Numbered from the stretch's first letter, positions 47,952 to 60,127 are shown. The stretch: DNA of 64,000 nt from Paramyrothecium sp. XJ0827 (GCA_020881915.1 JAJFPB010000001.1:4278001-4342000); one strand, 5' to 3'. Numbers and translations are program-made. The notes: generated from the sequence alone by a model not told the origin.

Positions 47952-48297
47952 ATGTCCACGCAACGGCTGGCCCACTACCAGCAGGAGCTCGTCGAGCCCG
48001 CAGATCAAGACAACCTTGTGGCCGCTCAGGCGAAGCGCGTCAAGCAAGAGTATGACAATGCCAGGGCTAAGCTTGTGGACCAACACTTTACTATGAGTAC
48101 GACACACGCCCGCCACCTCCCGCAGCATCCTTGGATATCGAGGACAATTTGCTGATCTTTACGATGATACAGAAAAATACCCCGATCCGTTATTGCCCCG
48201 TCTTAACACTGAGCAGTATCCGCCAGGTGTCACCCCTGAAACTGAGAAACGATGGCTTGCAATGATCAAGGCGCATAGGGAGAAACAGGACGCCTGA
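47952..48297 (+). CDS. Small conserved-looking protein, 89 residues, unknown function
   Basis: I do not recognise it. Exons 47952-48096 and 48173-48297, with a GTACGA donor and an ACAG acceptor, give 89 residues. The first exon encodes a charged, probably helical N-terminus (VEPADQDNLVAAQAKRVKQEYDNARAKL). The second encodes YPDPLLPRLNTEQYPPGVTPETEKRWLAMIKAHREKQDA, ending basic. No signal peptide or membrane helix. The splice, ATG context (ACAATG) and coherent composition support a real gene, but there is no family evidence. Confidence 0.6.
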
Positions 48298-51200
48298 GAT
48301 GCCGGGCCACGAGAACGTGCAGGGCTGGATGTTTGTTCACAAAAGCAAGGGGTGCGTTGAGGCACATGCTTTTTGTGCCCTATCACTCAGTTCTTATTGA
48401 ACCCATGCTTCACGGAATTCTTGATTTGTTTGTTAGCATTGTTGAACCCCATTCATGTTTTAAATATGCATTTGTTGGGTGTGTAAGGTTCAGATACGCA
48501 TTAATCATACTAATGATGCTTTGCAAACTCCGGATGCCAGAATCGCAAATAGAGGGACAGTTACATTTCTTGGTGAGCTTGGGGGGTCCGGACAGTGTCG
48601 TCTTACACCAGTGCTCGGAGTCATCCTTGAAAACACTCTCTTTTTACAGCGGTGCAATCTATTATGTTCCATGCAAGGACACAGAGGTATAGGTCGATGA
48701 GGTATCTATCCCGTCATAGAATCGTAATATCACCTTTGCTTTTTGAGACATTAGGTGAGAGCATCGTTTCGCTCGCAAACCTGTCATAAAGGATCAAAGA
48801 ACGTGCATTGGGAGGGGTTTGTGCACAATGCTAGTTCTGACGATAACTGTGGTCTATCATGGAAGCAAGGGCAAAAGATACTGGTCCAGGTTTTTACTCT
48901 GGGGGTGTGGCATGATTTCCTGCCACGCAGCTCAAGCACTTCATGGTTGCTCAAGGATCTTATCCCACAGCTGAAGCTTGTTACACCGTCGGTTCGAGCA
49001 ACGGGTGGTCGGCCAATGGAATCAAAACACCATGGTAGCCGAGGTTGAGCGGCCAGTGCCATTCAACCCGACATTTTCCTTATTGACCATGGTTCACGAG
49101 AGTTTCTCTACAACCGGCTTCGGAGCACTCTTCTGAAGGGGATGCAAATGGCACGCAAGCGGTGAGCAAAAAACACGAATTGAAATCTAGTAAATGATAG
49201 TTCATAATAAAGATTAAAAGGCTATAAAATAGCTATAAAATTCCTTAGTCTTACCTATTTTTCGTATTTTATATTTGTTTTTATTCATGTAGATCTTGAA
49301 CAAAAATTTCATCTCAAGTAACCGCTCATAGTACTTTCTGTCGTAAATGCCTAGTCTTACGGTACTAGGCTGTTTTTTTGCCAAACCGCTTGGTACGCTC
49401 AGGTAGCTTCAGAATGATGGACCGGACAGCTCATCCGCCGAATTGGATTCAAGCCATGTTTCGGCCGGACCATGTATCCTGGCTGGTGGATGTCTGTAAC
49501 TCTCCAAAGCTGCGTCACAGCGGCGGGAAGGCGTGAAAGACAGAGGGTGGCGGCTGTATAAGGTAAGTTAGGTTGGTAAGTTGCTGTTGGCGCTCACGGT
49601 CACCGTCGGTGGAGGGGCCAGTAACGAATACGGGTGGTAACTCCTACGAGTCACAAAAACCTAGAACGCTATGACCGGCGCCGTCCCAGTTTGTACTGAG
49701 CTGAGGATCAATCCAGGTCGTGATATTGGCTGCAAGCCTGTACGCATAGGAGCACTGCAGGTCAGATTCGTCGATCAAGTCAGCAGTATGGAAGAGGGGC
49801 TGAGCGCATGTTGACCCTGGCATTGTGCGTGTCGCCAATAGTCTGCATGGCTCTATCGTCGCACGACAGTAGCATGCCCTTAGAAAACCTGGAAAGGCTG
49901 ACACCTTCATTGAGGAAAACGCCAAAAGGGTAGTCTGACTAGTCCGGGCCACCGACGGGATGACCGAACATGGTTGTCTGCTATGTACGCTTCTAGTCTT
50001 TCCCGCCCAGTCCAATTGGCTGGGTTGAGAACTAGAGTCAAATCTTGAAATGTCACTATATTGCTAGGCAGGGTCCATGGCTTGAAGGCTCTGACTCGTT
50101 TCCCAGCATTGTGCTAAGTTTCCCAGCTTGAAGTCGGTGAGACGGGTTAGCTCGAGGCGACTGCAACGTCAAGTAAAAAGCATGGTGTCGACTACACTGG
50201 AAGTGCTAGCGGCATTCCAGCAACGCCAGCTTGCGGCTGGGAAAGTCACTGTAGGGAGATCAGGATGACGGCTACAGATTGCAGCATGTTCACACTGTCG
50301 TATTTGCAAGATGCAGTGAGACCCTTCGCCACCGTTTTGCCTTGTTCTGGACTCTTCCCTGGCCGAAAGTCCACATCTTGGGACTGCTGCCTACCTTGCC
50401 TACCTTACCAAAAGCAAACCCCGCCCACCAGACAAGGCGCTGTCTCGTCAAAAGGCTCTGCTCTACTGCATCTACTTCGGCGTCGTCGGCAAAAGCTACC
50501 AATCCGTTGCAGACGGCCGCAGGTTGTCGCCACTGCGGGCTAAGCGAACCCCGCCATTCAGATGTCGACAGCTGAAGCATCGGGAGCCCCCACTAGAGAG
50601 CTCGAGAGGAGAAGGATAGGGACCGTCAAGAGTTTCTCCAAAAAGGCGACATGCTAATCCAATGGCGAGCGAGATTCTCCAGAGGCCAGGGTAAGGTAGG
50701 CAGTCAACGCACTGTGGTAGACTCTGAAGGACAAGGTGACTACCTCAGGCACCTTGCTTTGGGCGGTTTTGGGCGAGTCGAAGACGTACTTCCAACACAT
50801 GCGCCCATATGCCATGCAAAGGCAAGAATGGGATGGGGAACGGCCCGCCCGCCGTCTTGTTATGCCCCAAGTCTCAATGGACGGAGTGGCTTCTCCATCA
50901 AGATTCCCATATGTGTAAGGTAGCTGAAAACGTTGGCCATGCAATGCAAGGCAAAGATAGCGCGCGGCTGGATGTAGCTCTTGCACTTGCAGGCCGCTCA
51001 GAGTCTCAGTCTGCTGCGTGGGATGTCCAACTGAGGTGATTCCTGGTTGATCCGTGACTCTTATCACGGAGAACAACGGCGCATTGCCCAGAATCCCCAC
51101 CCCTCGCCTGGCGACAAGAAGACCCGTTGGGATGAGATTGCTCGCCGCTTACCTTGTCTGCCTTTTGTATCCAGAAACGGCATCTGGCTCATCCAAGCCC

Positions 51201-51847
51201 GGGCTGCGTCTCCGGGCTCAGAGACAAGCTGTATACGATAGGTCAGTGGCTTAGTCCAGCACTCCCTGTACATCGTGTCAGGCAAGCTACCTCACGGTGA
51301 GGTAATGAATGCAAAGTAAGGGAAGGTAAGTAATGCGAGGTAGGTAAGGTCGACAAGCTAACAATAAGACCATTTCTCGCACTTACACCGTACCGTGTGC
51401 TGTGCATGCACACGGGCTTGTCGTCGTCCCTCGCGGCCTCTCCAGCACACTGTATGTACCCAGATTACTGTACACAAGGCGCCATAACCTTCCCTTCAGC
51501 CCGTCCCCTCCTCGCCTTTAACCCGCCGAAAGCCTTCGCCTTCGTCTTTCCACACCTACCTACCTGGCCTGCCTTTATTTTACCTTACCTTACCTTACTT
51601 TATACCTGCTCACTCCTCTTGCTCTCCTTCCCTCTCATCTCCTCTCCTCTCCTCTTCGACCTCAAATCAGTCATCCATCCCCCCCTCAGTCTCACAAACG
51701 CCGCAGTCGTCTCCCCTACCACCCCCCGCCCCGAGGCGCAACCGACGCCCATCTCGGCCGCTTCTCGTCCCTCCGACCTACCTCGTTCGATCCCTTCAGC
51801 ACTTCCCTGTCCACCCCCGCCCGGGCAGGACTAGACCGTCTTCGACC
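48298..51847. other. Gene-poor region, 3.5 kb
   Basis: No gene with convincing start, splice structure or family resemblance. Short frames (for example minus 49644-50015 and 50654-51100) look random. An AT-rich island spans ~49180-49345. The right part, ~51280-51840, is promoter and leader of the Sch9-type gene, with GGTAAG/GGTAGG repeats (51296-51350), TTACC/CCTTA repeats (51575-51600) and a CT-rich tract (51600-51660). Confidence 0.5.
49180..49379. other. AT-rich island with inverted repeat and T-run
   Basis: A ~160-bp stretch of strongly elevated A+T, containing GCTATAAAATAGCTATAAAA, followed by a 7-bp inverted repeat GCCTAGT...ACTAGGC (49349-49355 / 49364-49370) and seven T at 49373-49379. 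This could be a worn repeat or transposon relic; no open frame or terminal repeat pair confirms it. Confidence 0.4.
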
Positions 51848-54800
51848 ATGTCGGGCACCGAGGGAGCGCATGCCAATGCTGGCGGTGGCTTCGACCTGCT
51901 GCGAAGGGCGACCCAGGCGATGATGTCAAGGTACGTGGAGTGTGAGACTTATCACTGCGTTTTCCGTTCCCTTTTTTGCTGCACCATTGGTGCCCCTCAG
52001 CCCCCATTTTTCCCATATGGGCGTCTCCGCAATTTTTTTTTACACAAACCACACCCTTGCTGGTCTGCGAGCGTTTTGTTCATGTCAATTCATTCTCATT
52101 CGAGTGCTCAGTGGCGCTGGGTCGTTTGAATGATAATCTCACAGGCCATCCGTGCAGCAACATGTCGCGAGTGCGGCGTGTTGCTTGTATGAGGCGTGCT
52201 GTTGTTGGCTGGGTGGGAGATATCTGAGATACACGGTCTTCCGTGCCCCATTCGGTGGGGTCCGAAAATTGGAGCTGCCATGCAAGCTTTTGGCTCTGGT
52301 TCACCTCGATTGTGTCTCGGGTGGCGATGGCCGCGGTGCTGGCTGAATCTCAGTGCTCGGGGGGAAAGCTGTTTTCTAGCTGCCGGCCTCCACCGCGAGT
52401 CAGTCCCCATGTGGCTAGTCGCCCAGCGTCCGGTTACCGCCGCCTACGGGCCTTCTCTGACCTCAGCACCGCGCGCTGGGGCGCCCTCATCCTTCGTGGG
52501 TTTTGGGACTCTTCCAGCTCTTATGGCACCGAATGGACGCTCTGGCAATCCCATGGAAACAGGTTTGTGCAACGCGCACCGCATTGGACCTGTTCAGGCT
52601 CGGCCATCTGACCGTGGAGACGTCAACGGTCCGGGGCTTATCCAAAACATTTCTCTCTCGCACCACCGGAAGGGCCAAAAGCACAAGCTCTCCCGCTCGC
52701 CTTGATTCCCCTTGTCATCGCCGCCTGACTCGTCCCGTTACCGGTAACGCCGCCATTCGCGATTGGGTCATTGGGGCCCAAAAACCGGTCCATCTTCACT
52801 AACCAGCCTGCGACACGCCTCCGTCCCTGCGTTCTCCGAACCCCGCCATGCCATGAATGAGCCTTCAAGATCCCCCCACCCTGCCACTTAGCCGTCGTGG
52901 TGCAAAATTCGTCTCGTCATTCTTCTGCTTTTGGATCTTCCAAATGTTGTCTGCCAGTCCCCGTTTTCGGTTCCTCTGAGACCTTGCTTACCTTGTCCCT
53001 CTGCATCTCCAACCATTGCCACCAGCAACGCGTACTTTGGTCCTTTTTCCCTCGTTTGAAATCCGGGGTTTCCTCTCACAACACTTCCATTCTTCCCTCT
53101 TCAGAGAGCATCGCGGACCTTCTTCGCCGTGTCTGGCCTTCTTGGCAGCAGTCATGAACTAGCGTTCCCACTTCTTCACTCAGTTCCCCGCGCGTTACCT
53201 TGGGCACAACTTCACCTCGCTTCCATCGTGCATATCATAAATCCGCGATCATGCCAGGTGTTGACCGCAACAGCAGAACAGCAGCAACCGACGACGATGG
53301 CACCGACCAACTCGGTTTCGAGACGCCACGATCCGGTATAGCCACGCCGCAACCCGACCTCCAGGACAAGCGACTACCTGGTATCATGAGTTACTTCGGC
53401 CAGGTTCGTGATGATTCTCCTTCAAGCGAGCTATGCTCCCCTGCCGCGTGTGAATCGGAGAATGCTGCACATATTGGAGAAGGCGGAGAGACGGCAGGCC
53501 GATCTGCTCCCGCTACCGCGTCACAGCTACAATCGGAAGCTGTGGCGTCTCCATCATCTGTTCCTCGCACCGAGGGCACTGGCGGCCCGTCCTGTACCGC
53601 ATCACAGTCCCGTACCTTCCCTCAACCCCTTCCAACCCCGCCCATTTCTTTGCCATCCTCCTCTGGTGATGCCACTGCTGAAGATGGAGTTCGCAAGGGT
53701 GTAGAGCCGGACGCAGTTGTTCCAGCTGTCTCGGGCGTCCTGCCGTTGGCACCTGAGACGACCGCTGCTCCTCCCCCGGCGAAAGACCCTACTGCTAAGA
53801 TCTCTTCTGAAGAGGTGAGGAGCAAGGCCACTCGTCCTGGTCCTTCTCCCAACTCTCAGTCCTGGTCGAGAACGCTCCCTCCTCCACCTCCCGTTAATAC
53901 CCCTACCGAACAAACCCCTGCTCAAGCCTCTTCTAGCAAGTGGTTTACGCTTGATGGACTCAAAGAACTAACTCTTGGCGTCTTTCTAAAGAGCGGTCCG
54001 CCCACTCCCACGAGAGCGCTTTCTGCCGCACACCCTTCCCGCTCCGAGGGAGCGGAAACACCCAGCAGAACGAGCAACGATGGAACAGATGCGAGCGGAA
54101 TTCGGACACCGCGGCGCTCTACAAGCACACAAGCCCCTTCCGCCAAGGGTAAATTAACCATCAAGATTACGGAAGCACGAGGTCTTCGAAAGTGCCGCGA
54201 TCCATACGTTGTGGCTGTGTTTCAACGGAGTGAGCTGATTTCTGGCGGACCTCAATCCTCGGAGGAGGAAGAGACGTTGAGTGTGCCACCCTCAGGCTTT
54301 GGCGGCATTCCCATTCAACGACAAGGAAGTGACTCCGGCCGGCCTCCCATGGCCATCCCCATGCGAAGTCGCCAGAGCAGCAACACGAGCATCAGCGACT
54401 ACAATACGTTCCGAAACCGAACGGCACGCGGCTCCTTTACTCGGCCGAAGTGGGACGCCGAAGCTGTTTTGTACGTGTTATAATTCCCAACAGTCATCGT
54501 ACTTACGATAGGCGTTCAGGGTGCTCAGCCCCGATTAGATGAGCTCTGTAGCTAACGTGTAACTTCAGTGATGTCGTTGATGGAGAAATGCTGGTTAACA
54601 TCTCCGTTTACGATCACAGTCCTACCGGAGAAGAGTTCCTAGGCCACGTGAACTTCCAGGCTCCAAAGGACAAGGACGTCTCCTCAAAGGGATGGTTCCG
54701 CTTACAGGGACATGCCAATACCGAGGCAGAGAATTTCCCTACCGGTGAAATCTATGTCGAGGCGATTTACCAAAGCACAGAGCGAAAGCACTTTGGTCCG

Positions 54801-56021
54801 AGTGACTTCGAGATTTTGAAGCTGATTGGCAAGGGTACATTCGGTCAAGTGTACCAAGTCCGCAAGAAGGATACGCGACGCATTTATGCCATGAAGGTGC
54901 TGCAGAAAAAGGTCATTGTGCAGAAGAAAGAGGTCGCCCATACTGTAGGCGAGCGGAACATTCTTGTGCGGACTGCTATGGCTGATTCACCATTCATTGT
55001 TGGGTTGAAATTCTCCTTCCAGACTCCCTCGGAGCTCTATCTGGTCACTGATTACATGTCCGGTGGAGAACTCTTTTGGCATCTCCAGAAGGAGGGTCGC
55101 TTTGATGAGAAGAGGGCAAAGTTCTACATTGCGGAGTTGATACTTGCCATTCAGCATCTGCACCAAAACGACATTGTCTATCGGGATCTGAAGCCGGAGA
55201 ATATCCTGCTCGATGCCAACGGCCATATTGCGCTTTGCGATTTTGGTCTCTCCAAGGCCAACCTAACTAAGAATGACACTACGAATACGTTTTGCGGAAC
55301 CACCGAGTACCTTGCACCCGAGGTTCTCCTCGATGAATCCGGCTACACAAAGATGGTCGATTTCTGGTCGCTAGGTGTTCTTGTCTTTGAGATGTGTTGT
55401 GGCTGGAGTCCGTTCTATGCGGAAGATACCCAACAAATGTACAAGAACATTGCATTCGGCAAGGTTCGCTTCCCACGAGATACGCTGTCTCAAGAAGGCC
55501 GCAACTTCGTCAAGGGCCTTCTCAACCGCAACCCCAAGCATCGACTGGGAGCCACGGACGATGCTGAGGAGCTGAAGCGTCACCCATTCTTTGGTGATAT
55601 TGATTGGGATCTTCTCTCGAAGAAGCTCATCACGCCGCCTTTCAAGCCCAAACTGAAGTCGGAGACAGACGTATCTTACTTCGATCCCGAGTTTACTACG
55701 GCTTTGGAACAGAACGGCTCCTTGAATGAGCGTGCTGCGGCGTTGGCACGAGGCTATGCTGCCTCGACTCCCCTGTCTCCTTCCGTACAAGCAAACTTCC
55801 AAGGCTTCACGTTTGTCGATGAGAGTGCTCTCGATGACCACATGCGCGACAGAGCGAGAATAGACGATGAGGACATGTCTGATGCTCAAGGTCACCAGGA
55901 TGACGACGATTGGGATAACGTGGATGACTTTGACCCAAGGAAGGCAAACCGAATGAGTGGCATTGTGAGGACATCGACGCATGACGAGCACATGGTTGGA
56001 GGCTCCCACTTTGACGTTTGA
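51848..56021 (+). CDS. SCH9: AGC-family kinase Sch9 type (C2 domain plus kinase)
   Basis: TOR-pathway serine/threonine kinase of nutrient and stress signalling. Model: exons 51848-51930, 53184-54470 and 54569-56021, 940 residues. The first exon is provisional: a 1.25-kb intron joins it in frame to 53184. If it is untranslated, the ATG at 53251 gives 890 residues. The N-terminal ~340 residues are Ser/Pro-rich and disordered. A C2 domain lies around 345-525 and a kinase around 535-800, with GKGTFGQVY, AMKVLQK, YRDLKPEN, CDFGLSKA and the activation loop NTFCGTTEYLAPE. C-terminal turn STPLSPS and hydrophobic motif FQGFTFV retain phosphorylatable Thr. The acidic tail has DEDMSDAQ. Sequence outside the first exon is secure. 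Confidence 0.85.
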
Positions 56022-57302
56022 TGTGTCGACGAAACACAATCACCATTTCTTTCCTCGTCACGGCGTTCCTCGTGTTCAATACTGGGTTGGCTCTCTAGGC
56101 CTCAGTAATAAAGGAACCAGTTACATAATCCTTTCAGAATCGGCACAAATGGTCTATATATAGGCATTCATCGGATGTGGGTGGGTTCTTTCATGCATTG
56201 CATCGGTCAAGGTAGTTGAGCAAAAGGGAATAATGGCGTTCTGGTTTGTGGAAGGGGTTTCATGGAAGCCGTTATTGGTTTCATAATGCGCAGCAGCAGA
56301 GCGCCAGTTTGAAATGCCCATTTCTCTCCAGAATCATTTGGCCCGCCTCTGGCAGGCTTCCCAAAACGCATATGTATTTATTTTGTTTAGGGACCACCGT
56401 CTCTCTCCGTCCATAGGCAAATGTTGAATCGGGAGAAGTTTGTATGTTGAGACTTCTCCGGTTTGCTCATTGATCAATCAGCCTTCGCTACCTCATTTTT
56501 GGTTTGAGAAGTCATCTGTAACCTTTGCTGCACGCGGCCGAACGGGAAGAGCAGGTACGAGAGCAGGAACAAAACAGCGACATCCATTTCAAATACTATC
56601 CGATCTCAGGACGACGTAGAGAGGTCGGTACTTACGCAGAGGGTGGTTTTAATCAAATACAGGGTTTGGTTCGCTATCCGGCAATGACAATGGTCTCTCT
56701 ATGAAAATCCCGGGCATATTTGCGAACATCATCGTCAATCTATCCAAACCTCTATGTAGTATAGCAATGCTTCCGCGAAACGGCAAAGGAGATAGTATGA
56801 TAATTTTGCTGTGGCCCGTGGCAAAGCAATGGAGAGGGCTTCGGTAGCTCCCTTGCCTCCAAGCAGCATGGTCTACGCTGCAGCAGTCTCTGGTCCGTTC
56901 AATTAGACGATCGAGCGTTTTCGAGTCATGATGGAGAGGCGTTCTGCTGGCGTACAGGACTGCACATGGTTTCGGTACTGGCACTGGAGCATGCGTGAAA
57001 GCCACAAATGCCCTGTTCAGCCATCACATACAAATAGTGTCTCACGATAGGGACTGACGAGACGATGATTGGTGACTGCAAAGACAACTTGATCGAAGAA
57101 GCCGCATTCGCAATGAATTCCTACACTGCATCGAGGTTGTTTTTGAGGTAAAATGTACACAGGATTATCCACCGCCAGCTCTAAAAGTCAGGCCCGCAGA
57201 GCAACATCTGATCCGGCAGTATCGACTTTCGACCTTATCCATCACCGCTCAACGAACTCCCCCCACCCCTTCTAATGATTCGTCCGCCTCGTCTTATTCC
57301 CT
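56022..57302. other. Convergent intergenic region, 1.3 kb
   Basis: Lies between SCH9 (+) and ATP14 (-) stops. Apart from the small open frame at 56474-56587, no gene recognised. Confidence 0.5.
56474..56587 (-). CDS. Candidate 37-residue membrane microprotein
   Basis: ATG to TGA encodes MDVAVLFLLSYLLFPFG followed by a short polar tail ending KNEVAKAD; this could be a single hydrophobic segment with an exposed tail. A GTAAGT donor about 45 bp upstream on the same strand and a GATAG acceptor just before the ATG would make a plausible 5' intron. No family is recognised, and a frame this short can arise by chance. Confidence 0.3.
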   Translation of the reverse strand: MDVAVLFLLSYLLFPFGRVQQRLQMTSQTKNEVAKAD

Positions 57303-58035
57303 TTAGTGGTGCTCGGCGTCCTCCTCCTCGGCCTCAAGCCAGTCGGGAAGCGTGGCAGCGCCGGTCGTGGACTGGGTGGCGTCCTGGCCCTCAATCTCGA
57401 CAGCCATGCTCTCGTACTCCTTCAGGTTACCGGCAAGGTCGGCCTCCTCGGGTGACTTGGGGGTCTGGGGGATGTTGAAGACCTGGACCTGGCCGTCGGC
57501 GTCGGACTCCTTGACGGCGGGGGTCTTGTAGGCCTTGAGCTCCTTCAGGTAAAGCTCCTGAACGAAGTCGGCTGAATTGGTAACGGTTAGTATCAACGAG
57601 GCATAGAGAAACAATCCACAAAGTATGTCGATGGCGACAGAGGGGTGACATCATTGTCCATGTAGTGTGGTGTGGTGTGGTGTGGTAGTGTATGTTGTGG
57701 TGGCATCGGGTCTTCGGCAGGTGATAGCTTCACTGGGCCAGCAAAACAGTGGCAGTAGTGTTCACCCGGATTCGGCCGACGCTCGCACTCGGATGGTCTG
57801 GGAGGACACGGAAAATCGGAGGACGGGTTCTCATCTTACCTCTGCGAGAGACGGTAGGCGCAATGAAGCCCCTCACCTGGACAGCAGGTCCTCGGACGGC
57901 CCGAGAGACGGTCGCGACAGCGCGCTATAAAGAGGAAAGAAAAGGGAGAGTCAGCCACGGTCGGCCCGGGTCGGGGGAGGGCGGTCAAAAAGGCACTGCA
58001 GAACTTACCGTGGCCCGAGACAATTGCATGAGCAT
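57303..58035 (-). CDS. ATP14: ATP synthase subunit h (F1Fo, Atp14)
   Basis: Small peripheral-stalk subunit of mitochondrial F1Fo ATP synthase. Exons 58035-58009, 57924-57840 and 57571-57303 give 126 residues. The first two exons form a presequence rich in Arg, Ala and Val (MLMQLSRATRAVATVSRAVRGP). The mature part starts near ADFVQELYLKELKAYKTP, a strong match to fungal subunit h, and ends acidic, DWLEAEEEDAEHH. Introns are 84 and 268 nt; the larger one contains a GTGTG/CACAC repeat. The first ATG (58035) is used; another in-frame ATG lies two codons downstream. The third exon alone would lack the mitochondrial targeting part. Confidence 0.9.
57665..57686. repeat. GTGTG pentamer microsatellite inside an ATP14 intron
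   Basis: Four GTGTG-type units in tandem (plus strand), within the 268-nt second intron of the ATP14 gene. Confidence 0.7.
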
Positions 58036-58756
58036 TTTGGATGGCTGGTCGTTGCTCAATTGATACCCGGATTGGGGAGAGGATAGACTGAGGGTTTTGT
58101 GAAAATCGTGAGGTCAACGGCTAGGATAGCATCGTGGAGAATTTTCGGCCTCAGGCGAGAATCGGCGGAGGCGGCTGGCTGCACGTGACCCACTTCGTCC
58201 ACACTATAGGAGCTCCCACTTACACGGATACACCTTACATTTGCACCGTCTATCCGAATTCGACCTACATATCACATCCTTTCCAAAACTTCACTCTTAT
58301 TGATTTTCTTTTAGGGAAACCCCAATAATTATGGACTGAAGCTTATGGATAATTCCCTGTCAATGATGGGAGGTTCCCTCAACAGCTGCAGCAATATTTC
58401 GCAATGGCTCGTCCCGAACAACAAGCTGCTAGGCAATTGCGGGCACTTGGAATATGCCAAACCCCTGCAATCCCAGGCATCTTTTGTTTACTTCATGCAG
58501 CAAAGGTTCAGAACGTACAGGAGCGCCAATGGAAAGAAGACACGGTTTAGGTCATCAATGCCTCATTGAAACTAACAGTAGGGCCCGCAATAAAACTTGC
58601 AACATAAGTTCCTGCATACAAACGCGCGGGCACGTTTACATCGGCGGTGTATCAAAAATCCAAGCGAAATTCATGTGCCATAAGCCTGCTGAACTCCCCC
58701 CGTTTACTGAGTTCTATACTCCTCTTCTTCTTTGCCACTGGAAATTGTTCAGGTCC
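58036..58756. other. Intergenic region
   Basis: Promoter of ATP14 (58036 onward) and the 3' flank of the cytochrome gene upstream on the same strand. No gene seen. Confidence 0.55.
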
Positions 58757-60127
58757 TTACTCGAGAGTTCCCTGGGATCCTTTTTTGGAGGGGCGGGCTG
58801 GTCTTCGGTTGTGGCGCACCACCGAACCTCCCGCGTACAACAAGACAAAGATACCGGCGAGAACCGAGTAAGCAATGATATATGCACGAGAGGCCCCTGC
58901 AAGCTGTAGGCCCAGACCGCCGTTGACGATACCAAGGATCATCAGGACCTGGCCATAGGAGATGTGGGCATAGCTAAAGGCACCGCGCTGCTGATGCTTC
59001 AGGTAGTGTTGGTGGTGAAGCCAGCCGAGAAGGGGCTGCAGACCAAGCATGGCAACGACCACGGTGCCCAGCCTAGTATGTGCCTGGTTCCAGAACTGCA
59101 CGGAAGGGTCAGCAGGTGCGCAAGCAAACGTTGAGCAGAGTAACTCACATAACCCTCACGATCGGCGGCCACATAGCCAAGAGCGAAACCAGCCCACATT
59201 GCGAGGAAAGCAAGTGATTGCCAAGCAGCATGAATGTACCACCTCCCCAGTAAAGGCATGAGCAAGGAGCCTATGGGGTAGGCGGCGACAAAGACAATGC
59301 TCATAACAATGCCGTGTGCGAGGACGAGGGTGTCGGTGTTGCTGCCTCCCGCTTCCTCCTGCACTGCACCACCCGAGCCTGTGTCCGAACCGGAATCTGA
59401 TCCGGAGTCAGAACCGGTGCCGGAGCCGTTGTCGCTTGAGTCCTTGTCGCCCGATCCACTGTCGCTCCCACCATCGCTGCCATTTTCATCACCGCCATTG
59501 GACTCAACGAAAGGGTTGCTGTCGGAGCTGATGGAAGCCTGGGCGAGGCTAACGGTGAACCTCGTGTTGTCGTTGTGGATGGAAATCGGCTCCGAAGGGC
59601 TTGTCGATGCAATAGCTTGACCTTGAGACCATGCAGCAATCCAGCTGCTCTCGCCGGATAGGTCCAAACTATCACAAGAGCCACATCTAACGTTGGCTAT
59701 CATCTGTCCATCGCTGACACCGGAGCCTTCAAGAAGTTCGACATCGCTCCGCTCGGTGTACTGGGGCATTACATGCCCCTCGCCAGCTCTGGTACTCAGC
59801 GTTACGCCGCCGTTGCCGTCTTCGTACATGAGGAAGATTTCAGCTCCAGCCATACCACTGCCTATGCCCAGGCCAACCCATTGATAATCAGTTGGTGCCC
59901 GGAGCTGGAAGTAGACGTTTCCTGAGCCCGAGGTGACTGCTGCTTCTGGCACCCCCCACTGGAAGCAGATATCGCCATTGTTGCGTGCGCAGGAGCTCGT
60001 GGTAGCGGACACACCAACCGCATCTAGTACGACGACATTTGTGTTAGTCCAGCCCTCGTTAAGAACTAGGAATAGTGTTGAGAGTCTCACAAAGCGTGGC
60101 GGCAGCACCCCAAGCTGTTCTCATCAT
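58757..60127 (-). CDS. Secretory CDH-type cytochrome fused to a cytochrome b561 membrane domain
   Basis: Predicted transmembrane electron-transfer protein; donor and acceptor unknown. Exons 60127-60091, 60023-59149 and 59095-58757 give 416 residues. The signal peptide is roughly MMRTAWGAAATLYAVGVSA. Residues ~20-190 match the DOMON-like heme domain of cellobiose dehydrogenase; candidate axial ligands are Met in SGMAGAEIFLMYED and His in ISIHNDN. A Gly/Ser/Asp linker follows (~205-255, many GSDSGS units). Five hydrophobic helices make a b561-type domain with conserved histidines in VLAHG, YIHAAW, NQAHTRLG and HISYGQ. Intron joins rebuild REGYFWNQAH. The tail is Arg/Lys-rich. No cellobiose dehydrogenase flavin domain is attached. 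Confidence 0.88.

Noticed and set aside
49644..51100. Minus-strand frames 49644-50015 and 50654-51100
   Set aside because: No splice-linked exons, no family resemblance, mixed composition. Possibly remnants, but not supportable.
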